Assembly (NCBI RefSeq): GCF_000818015.1
Contig: NZ_CP007511.1
Location: forward strand, 124,001 to 188,000
DNA from: Stutzerimonas balearica DSM 6083
GTDB lineage: Bacteria; Pseudomonadota; Gammaproteobacteria; Pseudomonadales; Pseudomonadaceae
Direction of reading: 5' to 3'
Length of the DNA stretch: 64,000 nucleotides
Both the position numbers and the translations under genes were made by a program. A model generated the notes under the pieces. That model was not told the origin of the DNA, did not search any database, and was given only the letters and a program-made list of their open reading frames with translations. Positions 25,689-34,270 of the stretch are shown in pieces. How positions within the stretch are numbered: the stretch's first letter is position 1; each line of letters opens with the position of its first letter.

Positions 25689-26569
25689 GCCGGTTGCTGC
25701 CCCAGGCGATGCTGATCGGTGGCGCGGTCATGTGGGGGCTGGGCTGGTTGCCGCTGCAGTATTTCGCCGCGCGCGGCCTGGCCGGCATGCCACTGGTGCT
25801 GCTGACCTACGCGCTGCTCAGCCTGCTGGCCCTGCCGGTGCTCTGGCGGCAGCGCCGGCGCTGGGCCACGCAGCCTCGGCAGCTGCTCGTCATCGGCCTG
25901 TGCGGCGGCTGGGCAACGGCGGCGCTGATCACGGCACTGGGCGAGGGGCATGTGGTGCGGGTGATGCTGCTGTTCTACCTGGCGCCGGTGTGGGCGATGC
26001 TCGGCGGCTGGCTGCTGCTTGGCGAGCGCCTGAGCCTGGCGCGGGTGTTCGCCCTGGGCCTGGCCCTGCTGGGGATCGCCGTCACCCTGGGGGTGAGCCG
26101 CGAAACGCTGCGCCCGCTGCAGCCGAACGACTGGCTGGCTCTCTCGGCCGGGCTGGCCTTCAGCCTCAACAACCTGGCGACCCGCGCCGCCGATCGGGTG
26201 CCGCTGGCGAGCAAGGCGCTGGTCAGCTTCGTCGGCAGTGCGCTGCTCGGTGCGCTGTTCTGCCTGTTCGGCGAACAGGCCCTGCCGGCGGTCGACTTCA
26301 CCCTCGCCTGGCAGGTCGGCCTGCTCGCCCTTGGCTGGATCCTCAGCATGTCCGCCGTGCAGTACGGGCTGACCCATCTGGAAGCCGGGCGCGCCGCGCT
26401 GCTGGTGGTGTTCGAGTTGATCGCCGCGGTGCTCTCGGCGGCCTGGCTCGGCCAGCAGGGCATCGCCACTCACGAATGGTTCGGCGCCGCGCTGGTGACC
26501 GCTGCTGCCCTGATCGCCGGCTGGCCCGAGCGGCCGGCACTACCCGTTGCAAGGAGTCCGCTGACATGA
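25685..26569 (+). CDS. EamA/DMT-family transporter
   Basis: A 294-residue protein with about ten transmembrane helices arranged as two EamA repeats; the conserved APVWAMLGGWLLLGE closes the first repeat. It belongs to the drug/metabolite transporter superfamily, which also contains the guanidinium exporter Gdx (SMR). It may export guanidine or a pathway intermediate. It is coupled by ATGA overlaps to the SDR before it and the creatininase-like gene after it. Confidence 0.85.
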   Translation: MSRLLPQAMLIGGAVMWGLGWLPLQYFAARGLAGMPLVLLTYALLSLLALPVLWRQRRRWATQPRQLLVIGLCGGWATAALITALGEGHVVRVMLLFYLAPVWAMLGGWLLLGERLSLARVFALGLALLGIAVTLGVSRETLRPLQPNDWLALSAGLAFSLNNLATRAADRVPLASKALVSFVGSALLGALFCLFGEQALPAVDFTLAWQVGLLALGWILSMSAVQYGLTHLEAGRAALLVVFELIAAVLSAAWLGQQGIATHEWFGAALVTAAALIAGWPERPALPVARSPLT

Positions 26570-27339
26570 ACCCCGTCCATATGGATCAACTGAGCTGGGT
26601 CGACTACGAGCGCCGCGTGCGCGACGGCGCCGTGCTGTTCCTGCCCTGCGGCGCCACCGAGCAGCACGGCCCGCACCTGCCGCTGGGCACCGATGCGCTG
26701 CTGGCGAGCGCGATCAGCGCCGAGGTGGCCGCGCGCGTCGGTGGGCTGGTCGCGCCGGCGCTTTCCTACGGCTACAAGTCGCAGCCCAGGTGCGGCGGCG
26801 GGCAGCACTTCTGCGGCACCACCAGCCTCGACGGCGCCACCCTCAGCGCGCTGGTTCGCGATGCGGTGCGCGAGTTTCACCGGCACGGCGTGCGGCGGCT
26901 GGTGCTGGTGCTCGGCCATTACGAGAACACCTGGTTCGTCGCCGAAGGCATCCAGCTGGCGCTGCGCGATCTCGGCCCGGGCGCCGGGCTCGAGGTGATG
27001 CGCCTGGAACACTGGGATTTCTGCCGCGAACAGACGCTGGGCGAGATCTTTCCCGACGGCTTTCCCGGCTTTGCCCTGGAGCACGCGGCGGTGATCGAGA
27101 CCTCGCTGATGCTGCACTTCCACCCGCAGCTGGTGGCGCTGGAGAAGATTCCGGACGACGGCCCGGCCGACTTCCCGCCGTACGACATGTATCCGACACG
27201 CACCGCCTGGGTGCCACCCTCCGGCGTGCTGTCCTCGGCCCGGGGCTCGAGCGCCGCCAAGGGCGAGCGCATGGCCGCCGACATCGTCGCGGGCATCGCC
27301 GCGGCGGTGTGCCACGAATTCCAGCTGGAGCAGCCGTGA
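26566..27339 (+). CDS. Creatininase-family amidohydrolase
   Basis: A 257-residue metal-dependent amidohydrolase. The N-terminal LPCGATEQHGPHLPLGTD is the family hallmark, carrying Glu, His and Asp metal ligands, and GHYENTWF and EHAAVIETSLM supply further ligands. Creatininase opens the cyclic guanidine creatinine; other members act on cyclic amides or formamides. In a guanidine-I-controlled operon, hydrolysis of a cyclic or acylated guanidine is a reasonable role. The true substrate cannot be read from sequence. Confidence 0.88.
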   Translation: MNPVHMDQLSWVDYERRVRDGAVLFLPCGATEQHGPHLPLGTDALLASAISAEVAARVGGLVAPALSYGYKSQPRCGGGQHFCGTTSLDGATLSALVRDAVREFHRHGVRRLVLVLGHYENTWFVAEGIQLALRDLGPGAGLEVMRLEHWDFCREQTLGEIFPDGFPGFALEHAAVIETSLMLHFHPQLVALEKIPDDGPADFPPYDMYPTRTAWVPPSGVLSSARGSSAAKGERMAADIVAGIAAAVCHEFQLEQP

Positions 27340-27980
27340 TGCTCGATCTACGCCGCACGGCGCTGCTGGTCATCGACATGCAGCGCGACTTCTGCGCCCC
27401 CGGCGGCTATGCCGACCAGGCAGGGCTGAACATCGACCGCCTGCGCGCGCCGATCCCGGTGATCGCCCGCCTGTTGGCGCACGCGCGGGCGCTCGGGTTG
27501 CTGGTGGTGCATACCCGCGAAGGCCATCGCCCGGACCTGACCGACCTGCCGGCGGCCAAGCGCCACCGCGCCGAGGCCACCGGCGCGCCGATCGGCTCGC
27601 CCGGCCCGCTCGGCCGGCTGCTGGTGCGCGGCGAATACGGCCATGACCTGGTCGACGAACTGCAGCCGCTGGCCGGCGAGCCGGTGATCGACAAGCCCGG
27701 CTACAGCGCCTTCGCCCATACCGATCTCGACCTGCTGCTGCGCAAGCGTGGCATCGAGACGCTGATCCTCACGGGCGTGACCACCGAAGTCTGCGTGGCC
27801 TCGACACTGCGCCAGGCCATCGACCTGGGCTTCGACTGCCTGACCATCAGCGACGCCTGCGCCAGTACCGAGCCGACGCTGCATCGCGCCGCCCTGGCGA
27901 TGATCGAGGTCGAGGGCGGCATCTTCGGCCGGGTCGCCGACAGCACGGCGCTGCTCGAATGGTTGCGAGGTGCCGCATGA
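27339..27980 (+). CDS. Isochorismatase-like cysteine hydrolase
   Basis: A 213-residue hydrolase with the Asp-Lys-Cys triad: Asp in VIDMQRDF, Lys in IDKPGYSAF and Cys in GVTTEVCVAST, plus the cis-peptide region. The family includes biuret hydrolase, N-carbamoylsarcosine amidase and, as I recall, the guanylurea hydrolase that feeds the carboxyguanidine pathway. In this riboswitch operon a guanylurea-, biuret- or carbamoylguanidine-type substrate is therefore plausible. The start overlaps the creatininase-like stop by one base; the stop overlaps the next gene by four. Confidence 0.88.
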   Translation: MLDLRRTALLVIDMQRDFCAPGGYADQAGLNIDRLRAPIPVIARLLAHARALGLLVVHTREGHRPDLTDLPAAKRHRAEATGAPIGSPGPLGRLLVRGEYGHDLVDELQPLAGEPVIDKPGYSAFAHTDLDLLLRKRGIETLILTGVTTEVCVASTLRQAIDLGFDCLTISDACASTEPTLHRAALAMIEVEGGIFGRVADSTALLEWLRGAA

Positions 27981-28822
27981 GCGCCGCCATCCACAACGTG
28001 GCGACCCCGGCGTCGCCCGGGCCCGCCGGTGCCGTGCCCGAGGCCTATCTGGGTGTCTGGCAGCGTCGCCTGCTGACCACCCGCGCGGGGCTGCGCGACG
28101 AGACCAGCGAAGTGTTCTGGTTGCAGACCGCTTGCCTGCATGCCGACCTGCGCCTGCCGCAGCCGGGGGTGCGCGCCGCCTCGCTGGAAACCGCCAGCCA
28201 TGCCGAACAGCTGGAGCTGGCCGACCAGGCCGGCTTTGCCGGGCTCACCGAGGTGCGCGGCGACCGCTGCCAGTGGCACCGGCTGATCGACTTCCAGCCC
28301 GGCGGCGGGCCGGCGGACATCGGTCGCATGCGCTTCGAGCAGCCCGAGCGCCTGCTCGAGGACGGGCTCGACGGTAGCTATCACGAAGTCTGGCAGCGGC
28401 TGCCGGAGTCCCGCGGGCACAACTGGGGCCTCTGGCTGCAGGCCGCGACGGGCGGGCGGCAGGGCTGCCTGCTGGTCGCTGGCGACTACTTCCTGTTTGC
28501 CGCCGAGCGGGCCTGCGCGCTGCCCGACGGCGGCAGCCTGCGCCAGCGATTGGCCGAGGTCGGTCCGGCGCAACGTCCGGCATTGCTCGGCTTCGAGCTC
28601 TCGTTCGGTCGCCAGCGCGGCGGCGCCACGCCCTGGCGCATCAGCCATTCGACGCTGCCGGGGCGAGCCGGCCAGGCGCTGCTGCCGGCCGACTGCCCCT
28701 ACGTGTCGGCCGCCGCGCTGCCGGCCTCGGCCCTGCTCGCGCTGGGCCAGCACTGCCCGGCCGGTGGCTGGGTCGCGCTGGCGCCGCCCCCTTTGCCCGC
28801 TTCGCAGGAGAACCACCCATGA
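27977..28822 (+). CDS. Unrecognised 281-residue protein, paralogue of the 7300 gene product
   Basis: A soluble protein with no clear signal peptide, coupled on both sides by four-base overlaps. The FWLQTACLHADLRLP block near residue 50 matches HWLQSRTFTIDLRLP in the minus-strand protein at 7300-8226, and a Trp-rich, beta-looking architecture is shared. The rest has diverged. Position inside the operon argues for a role with the surrounding hydrolases, perhaps as a binding or accessory beta-barrel. I cannot assign a function. Confidence 0.7.
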   Translation: MSAAIHNVATPASPGPAGAVPEAYLGVWQRRLLTTRAGLRDETSEVFWLQTACLHADLRLPQPGVRAASLETASHAEQLELADQAGFAGLTEVRGDRCQWHRLIDFQPGGGPADIGRMRFEQPERLLEDGLDGSYHEVWQRLPESRGHNWGLWLQAATGGRQGCLLVAGDYFLFAAERACALPDGGSLRQRLAEVGPAQRPALLGFELSFGRQRGGATPWRISHSTLPGRAGQALLPADCPYVSAAALPASALLALGQHCPAGGWVALAPPPLPASQENHP

Positions 28823-29703
28823 CTGCGCAACTCAGCCTGACTCATCCGGACCTGGCATCAAGCCCTGCGCCGTGCGACCCGCCGGCGGCGACGGCCACCG
28901 CGCCGACGCCGCGCCGCGCACGTCTGTGGACGCTGCGCGGCGAGCTGCCGCGCCGTACGGTCTGGGCGCTGGCGGCGACCGGCCTGGCCACGCCCTTCCT
29001 GCTCTGGTGGGCCTGGACCGCGCTCGGCCTGGCCGATCCGCTGTTCATGCCGAGCCCCGGTGCGGTGTTCGAGCGCATCCTGCGCTGGTGGCGCGAGGAG
29101 GGCCTGCTCGGCGATATCGGCATCAGTGTCTGGCGCGTCATGGCCGGGTTTGCCGCCTCGGCGCTGGTGGCCCTGCCGCTGGGGCTGTACATCGGCACCT
29201 ACCGCCCGGTGCAGGCGCTGCTCGAGCCGCTGACCGACTTCATCCGCTACATGCCGGCGGTGGCCTTCATCCCGCTGGTGATGCTCTGGGTCGGCATCGA
29301 CGAGGGTTCGAAGGTGCTCATCATCTTCATCGGCACCTTTTTCCAGATGGTGCTGATGGTCGCCGAGGACGTGCGCCGGGTGCCGATGGCGCAGATCGAG
29401 GCGGCGCAGACGATGGGCGCGACCCGCGCCGAGATCGTCAAGCTGGTGATCCTGCCGTCGGCGCGCCCGGCGCTGCTCGATACCCTGCGCGTCACCTGCG
29501 GCTGGGCCTGGACCTACCTGGTGGTGGCCGAGCTGGTGGCCGCCAACTCGGGCCTGGGTTACGCGATTCTCAAGGCGCAGCGCTACATGCACACCGACAA
29601 GATCTTCGCCGGGATCCTGTTGATCGGCCTGATCGGCTTGCTCACCGACCAGGCCTTCCGCTGGCTGTCGCGCCGCGCCTTTCCCTGGAGGAAACAAGCA
29701 TGA
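28819..29703 (+). CDS. ABC transporter permease (nitrate/sulfonate/taurine type)
   Basis: A 294-residue inner-membrane permease with about six helices and the EAA loop QTMGATRAEIVKLVILPSAR. A basic, Pro/Ala-rich N-terminal stretch of about 45 residues precedes the first helix. It overlaps the preceding gene and the ATPase by four bases each. With the binding protein at 22082 it forms the importer of the riboswitch-3 operon. Confidence 0.9.
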   Translation: MTAQLSLTHPDLASSPAPCDPPAATATAPTPRRARLWTLRGELPRRTVWALAATGLATPFLLWWAWTALGLADPLFMPSPGAVFERILRWWREEGLLGDIGISVWRVMAGFAASALVALPLGLYIGTYRPVQALLEPLTDFIRYMPAVAFIPLVMLWVGIDEGSKVLIIFIGTFFQMVLMVAEDVRRVPMAQIEAAQTMGATRAEIVKLVILPSARPALLDTLRVTCGWAWTYLVVAELVAANSGLGYAILKAQRYMHTDKIFAGILLIGLIGLLTDQAFRWLSRRAFPWRKQA

Positions 29704-30539
29704 CCCCACCGAAGATCGCCATCCGCCAGGTCGGCAAGACCTTTGTCAGCGAGGGCCGCGAGGTCGAGGCGCTGCAGTCGGTCAGCCTCGACGTGCAGCC
29801 CAACGAGTTCATCACCTTTGTCGGCGCCTCGGGCTGCGGCAAGTCCACGCTGCTGCGCATCGTCGCCGGGCTGGAGGCACAGAGCCGCGGGCAGATCCTG
29901 CTCGACGGCCGGCCGGTGGACGGCCCGGGCGTGGACCGGGCGATGGTCTTTCAGCACTACAGCCTCTACCCCTGGCTGACGGTGATGAAGAACATCAAGT
30001 TCTGCCGGCAGCTGAAGGTCATCGCCGACCAGGTGCGCGGCGATGCCGACATCGAGACCGCCAGCGGCCGCGCCGACGCGCTGCTCGCGCTGATGGGCCT
30101 GACCAGCTTTGCCGACGCCTACCCCAGCCAGCTCTCCGGCGGCATGCAGCAGCGTGTCGCCATCGCCCGCGCGCTGATGCCCAAGCCGGCCACCTTGCTG
30201 ATGGACGAACCCTTCGGCGCGCTCGATGCGCAGACCCGCGAGGTGATGCACGACCTCATCCGGCATGTCCACAAGCTGGAAAAGACCACCATCCTGTTCG
30301 TCACCCACGATGTCGAGGAGGCGATCTACCTCGGCACGCGTGTGGTGCTGATGGCGCCGCGCCCGGGGCGCATCGACTCGATCTACGAGGTGCCGCTGCC
30401 GGCGGTGCGCGACCAGGACATGAAGCTCGCGCCGGCCTTCACCGAGCTCAAGCGCGAGATTCTCGGGCGCATCCGCGAAACCTCCGGCATGCAGACCGAC
30501 CTCGAGCAGCTGGCCCGGCTCACCGCCGTGGCCCACTAG
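29700..30539 (+). CDS. ABC transporter ATPase
   Basis: A 279-residue nucleotide-binding subunit: Walker A GASGCGKST, Q-loop FQHYSLYPWL, signature LSGGMQQR, Walker B LLMDEPFGALD and switch His in FVTHD. It is the last gene of the riboswitch-3 operon, converging with the alpha/beta hydrolase gene only 19 bases away. It belongs to the SsuB/TauB-like group. The substrate is presumed to be a guanidine compound. Confidence 0.92.
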   Translation: MTPPKIAIRQVGKTFVSEGREVEALQSVSLDVQPNEFITFVGASGCGKSTLLRIVAGLEAQSRGQILLDGRPVDGPGVDRAMVFQHYSLYPWLTVMKNIKFCRQLKVIADQVRGDADIETASGRADALLALMGLTSFADAYPSQLSGGMQQRVAIARALMPKPATLLMDEPFGALDAQTREVMHDLIRHVHKLEKTTILFVTHDVEEAIYLGTRVVLMAPRPGRIDSIYEVPLPAVRDQDMKLAPAFTELKREILGRIRETSGMQTDLEQLARLTAVAH

Positions 30540-30558
30540 ACCCGCCGCGCCGGCCGGC

Positions 30559-31578
30559 TCAGCGCAGCAGCTCGGCCATGCCGGCGAACACCTGGGCCAT
30601 CGCCGCCGGGTTGCGCCCCGGGCCGCCGGCGCAGTGGCCCCAGTCCGACTCCAGTACGCGCAGCTCGGCGCCGGGGATCAGCCCGGCCTCATGGCGGGCG
30701 TCGTCTGCGGTGAAATACAGGTCGCTGCTACCCGGCATCAGTAGCGTGCGCGCGCGGACCCGGCCGAGCGCCTCGGCGAGGCTCGCGACGGCAAAGTCGC
30801 GGGCCGGGTCCGCGCTTTGCCAGGTATCGAGCACGCAGAGCAGGTCGTTGGCGTCCTGCGCCAGGTGATCGGCTTCCCACCAGGCGAGCAGTGCTTCGAG
30901 CGAATCGAAGCCAAGCTCGCGCCAGCCTTCGCGGCGGTAGAACGCCTGTGAATAGGCCCAGCCGGCGTAGACCCGGCCAAAGGCGCGCAGCCCGCGCTGC
31001 GGCGGCGCCTGGTAGCGGCCGTCGTGCCAGGCGGCATCGGCGCACAGCGCCGCCTTCACGCCGTCGAGAAACACCCGGTTGTGCGGCCAGCAGCGCGCCG
31101 TGCAGCAGAACGGCAGGATCGCGCGCACCCGCTCGGGGTAGGCCATCGCCCAGTACAGGGCCTGCATGCCGCCCATCGACCAACCGGTGACCAGGCGCAG
31201 CGTCCAGTCCGCGCCGAACAGCGCATCGAGCAGCTGCTTCTGGGCCCGCACGTTGTCCAGCAGGCCGATGCGCGGGAAGTCGGCGCCACGCTGCGTGGCA
31301 TGTGCCTGGCTCGGCGAGCTGGACCAGCCGGCGCCGAACAGGTTGGTCAGCACCACGCAGTGCTCGCCATCGGCCAGCGGACTGCCTGCACCGATCAGGG
31401 GCAGGCTGCCCCAATGTGTTCCACCGTAGTAGCTCGGGACCAGCACCAGGTTGTCCCGCGCGGCGTTCGGCTGGCCGACTAGTTGATAGCAGAGCCGCGC
31501 CTGTCGCAGGGTCGCGCCGCTTTCCAGGGCCAGTTCGCCGAGTTCCAGGAAGTGTTTTTCTTTATGTATTTCAATCAT
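30559..31578 (-). CDS. Alpha/beta hydrolase, homoserine O-acetyltransferase (MetX)-like
   Basis: A 339-residue serine hydrolase/acyltransferase fold. The nucleophile elbow is GWSMGGMQ, the acid is in SSDLYF and the His in WGHCAGG. The overall layout follows MetX, but the usual MetX substrate residues are not obvious, so a hydrolase role is as likely. It is divergently transcribed from the glutamine-synthetase-like gene, with a palindrome in the shared 138-base promoter region. It may belong to the same catabolic set. Confidence 0.8.
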   Translation of the reverse strand: MIEIHKEKHFLELGELALESGATLRQARLCYQLVGQPNAARDNLVLVPSYYGGTHWGSLPLIGAGSPLADGEHCVVLTNLFGAGWSSSPSQAHATQRGADFPRIGLLDNVRAQKQLLDALFGADWTLRLVTGWSMGGMQALYWAMAYPERVRAILPFCCTARCWPHNRVFLDGVKAALCADAAWHDGRYQAPPQRGLRAFGRVYAGWAYSQAFYRREGWRELGFDSLEALLAWWEADHLAQDANDLLCVLDTWQSADPARDFAVASLAEALGRVRARTLLMPGSSDLYFTADDARHEAGLIPGAELRVLESDWGHCAGGPGRNPAAMAQVFAGMAELLR

Positions 31579-31636
31579 TTGGCCATCTCCGTCCGGGTCT
31601 GCGTACAGCGCTGCTGCGCCGCCGCTCTGCCTTTTC

Positions 31637-31656
31637 TATACACGCTGGCATGTATA
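31637..31656. promoter_or_regulatory. Palindromic operator candidate in a divergent promoter
   Basis: TATACA-CGCTGGCA-TGTATA, perfect six-base arms, between the hydrolase and glutamine-synthetase-like genes. It overlaps a TATATT -10-like sequence. The TetR regulator encoded at 34271 is the obvious candidate to bind it. Confidence 0.45.
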
Positions 31657-31716
31657 TTGGATGAAGGATTCGTGCCACGGCCGAGAGGCTGGCCCGAATT
31701 CAGCTAGGAGCGCCAC

Positions 31717-33081
31717 ATGACCACCTTCCCGCAATCGATCGTCGACGAACTCAAACAGCAGCTGCAGGCCAAGGGCGTGAAGTACGCCATGGCCAGCTAC
31801 GTGGATATCCACGGCGTCATCAAGGGCAAGTTCGTGCCCCTGCCGCACCTGGGGCAGATGCTCAAGGGGTCGGAGCTCTACACCGGGGCTGCACTCGACG
31901 GTGTGCCGCAGGACATCAGCGACAACGAGGTCGCCGCCATGCCCGACCCGGCGAGCGCCACCCAGTGCAGCTGGAACCGCGAGCTGGCCTGGTTCGCCAG
32001 CGACCTGTACCTCGACGGCCAGCCCTTCGAGGCGTGTTCGCGCAATATCCTCAAGCGCCAGACCGAGGCCGCCGCCGCGCTCGGCTACCGCTTCAACCTC
32101 GGCATCGAGACCGAATTCTTTCTCCTCAAGGACACGCCCGAGGGCGGCTTCGCACCGTTGTCGGCGCGCGACACCGCGGCCAAGCCCTGCTACGACCCGC
32201 GCGGGCTGATGGACAACCTGCCGATCATCGACGAGCTGGTCGAAGCGATGAACGAGATGGGCTGGGGCGTCTATTCCTTCGACCACGAGGACGCCAACGG
32301 ACAGTTCGAGACCGACTTCAAGTATGCCGACGCGCTGACCATGGCCGATCGCTTCGTGTTCTTCCGCTTGATGGCCGGGGAGATCGCCCGCAAGCACGGC
32401 GCCTTCGCCAGCTTCATGCCCAAGCCCTCGGCCAACCGCACCGGCTCGGGCGCGCACTACAACATGTCGCTGGCCGACCTCGGCAGCGGTCAGAACCTCT
32501 TCGAGGTCACAGGCGAGGACCCGCACGGCTGCGGCGTCACGCCGCTGGCCTATCACTTCATCGCCGGGGTGCTCAAGCATGCCAAGGCGATCTGCGCGGT
32601 GATCGCGCCGACCGTCAACAGCTACAAGCGCCTGGTGCGCAAAGGCGCCATGTCCGGCTCGACCTGGGCTCCGGTGTTCTGCTGCTACGGCAACAACAAC
32701 CGCACCAACATGCTGCGCATCCCCTCGCAGGGCGGGCGGGTGGAATGCCGCGCGGCGGACATCGCCTGCAACCCCTATCTGGGCGCCGCGATGATCCTCG
32801 CCGCAGGCCTGGAAGGCATTCGCGAGCGGCTCGACCCTGGCCTGCCGCACCGCGAGAACATGTACCACTACAGCGAAAAGGAGGTCCGCGAGCTGGGCAT
32901 CGAGACCCTGCCGCGCACCCTCGACGAAGCCATCGACGCCTTCGAGGCCGACCCGCTGTCGCGGCAGGTGTTCGGCGACGCCCTGTTCGAAACCTTCGTG
33001 CAGTTCAAGCGTGACGAGTGGAGCGCCTACCACACGCACGTCTCCGACTGGGAAATCCAGCGTTATCTGAAGTTCTTCTAA
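31717..33081 (+). CDS. Glutamine-synthetase-family gamma-glutamyl ligase
   Basis: A 454-residue ligase. The N-terminal beta-grasp (DIHGVIKGKFVPLPHL) and catalytic blocks GIETEFFLL, SANRTGSGAHYNMS and RVECRAAD are intact. It resembles the glnT/GlnA-III and gamma-glutamylmethylamide synthetase branch rather than the main assimilatory GlnA. It therefore probably couples glutamate to ammonia or to a small amine released from the substrate. A TAGGAG Shine-Dalgarno supports the start. It is followed 12 bases later by a binding-protein gene, suggesting joint use of an amine-containing import substrate. Confidence 0.85.
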   Translation: MTTFPQSIVDELKQQLQAKGVKYAMASYVDIHGVIKGKFVPLPHLGQMLKGSELYTGAALDGVPQDISDNEVAAMPDPASATQCSWNRELAWFASDLYLDGQPFEACSRNILKRQTEAAAALGYRFNLGIETEFFLLKDTPEGGFAPLSARDTAAKPCYDPRGLMDNLPIIDELVEAMNEMGWGVYSFDHEDANGQFETDFKYADALTMADRFVFFRLMAGEIARKHGAFASFMPKPSANRTGSGAHYNMSLADLGSGQNLFEVTGEDPHGCGVTPLAYHFIAGVLKHAKAICAVIAPTVNSYKRLVRKGAMSGSTWAPVFCCYGNNNRTNMLRIPSQGGRVECRAADIACNPYLGAAMILAAGLEGIRERLDPGLPHRENMYHYSEKEVRELGIETLPRTLDEAIDAFEADPLSRQVFGDALFETFVQFKRDEWSAYHTHVSDWEIQRYLKFF

Positions 33082-33092
33082 GGAGCGACACC

Positions 33093-34163
33093 ATGCAGAT
33101 CACGATGCTCAAAGGCTGGCTGTGCGCCGGCGCCCTGGCACTGGCCAGCCTCTCGCCGCTGGCACAGGCCGAGAAGAAGGACAGCTTCGACCTCGCCTGG
33201 ACCATCTACGCCGGCTGGATGCCGTGGCAGTACGCCGACGAGTCGGGAATCATGAAGAAGTGGGCCGACAAGTACGGCATCACCGTGAACATCACCCAGG
33301 TCAACGACTACGTCGAATCGATCAACCAGTACACCGCCGGCCAGTTCGACGGCGTGGTCGCCACCAGCATGGATGCCCTGTCGATCCCCGCCGCCGGCGG
33401 GCTCGACACCACCGCGCTGATCGTCGGCGACTACTCCAACGGCAACGACGGCATGGTGATGAAGGGCAGCAGCGACCTGAAGACGCTCAAGGGCCAGCCG
33501 GTGCACCTGGTCGAGCTGTCGGTCTCGCACTACCTGCTGGCGCACGCGCTGGAAAGCGTCGGCCTCTCCGAACGCGACGTGCAGGTGGTCAACACCTCCG
33601 ACGCCGACCTGGTCGCCGCCTTCGGCACGCCCGATGTGCGCAACGTGGTGACCTGGAACCCGCTGCTCGCCGAGGTGCAGGCCATGCCCGACGCTCATCT
33701 GGTGTTCGACTCCAGCCGGATACCCGGCCACATCAAGGACCTGACCATCGTCAACAGCCAGACCCTGGCCGACAACCCGGCGCTGGGCAAGGCCCTGGTC
33801 GGCGCCTGGTACGAGGTGATGGCGATTCTTGAGAGCGACAGCGAAGAAGGTGCCAAGGCCCGTGCCGCGCTGGGCCGTGCCTCGGGCACCGACCAGGCCG
33901 GCTATGAGGCGCAGCTCGAGGGCATGAAGATGTTCTGGAAACCGGCCGACTCGCTGGCCTTCATCACCAGCGACGAGGCCCGCCAGGCGATGGATAGCGT
34001 GCGCCGCTTCTCCTTCGATCACGGCCTGCTCGGCGAAGGCGCCGACTCGGTGGACTTCGTCGGCATCGCCATGCCCGGCGATCAGGTGCTGGGCGACACC
34101 GGCAACATCAAGCTGCGCTTCGACACCCGCTACATGCAGATGGCCGCCGACGGCTCGCTGTAA
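33093..34163 (+). CDS. ABC transporter substrate-binding protein, paralogue of the 10272 product
   Basis: A 356-residue periplasmic protein with a signal peptide ending near PLAQA. The mature sequence (FDLAWTIYAGWMPWQYA, NDYVESINQYTAGQFDG, TALIVGDYSNGNDG) is very close to the riboswitch-2 binding protein, so a similar ligand is expected. No permease or ATPase is adjacent; it may share those at 4842-6583 or 28819-30539. No guanidine-I riboswitch precedes this two-gene unit; control by the TetR protein is more likely. Confidence 0.88.
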   Translation: MQITMLKGWLCAGALALASLSPLAQAEKKDSFDLAWTIYAGWMPWQYADESGIMKKWADKYGITVNITQVNDYVESINQYTAGQFDGVVATSMDALSIPAAGGLDTTALIVGDYSNGNDGMVMKGSSDLKTLKGQPVHLVELSVSHYLLAHALESVGLSERDVQVVNTSDADLVAAFGTPDVRNVVTWNPLLAEVQAMPDAHLVFDSSRIPGHIKDLTIVNSQTLADNPALGKALVGAWYEVMAILESDSEEGAKARAALGRASGTDQAGYEAQLEGMKMFWKPADSLAFITSDEARQAMDSVRRFSFDHGLLGEGADSVDFVGIAMPGDQVLGDTGNIKLRFDTRYMQMAADGSL

Positions 34164-34270
34164 ACGGCTGCGCGGGGCCGGCACCCGCTGCAACCCGGCG
34201 TCACCCGGTCGGCTCCCCGAGCCGGCCGGCTGCGCTACCATCGCTTCCCTCGCAACCGACCGACATCGCC

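Noticed and set aside
31579..31716. Possible fourth guanidine-I riboswitch before the glutamine-synthetase-like gene
   Set aside because: None of the conserved blocks (CTAGGGTTCCG, CTGGTCCGAGAG, ACACGGCGGGATAAAAGCCC) occurs here; only a palindrome was found.
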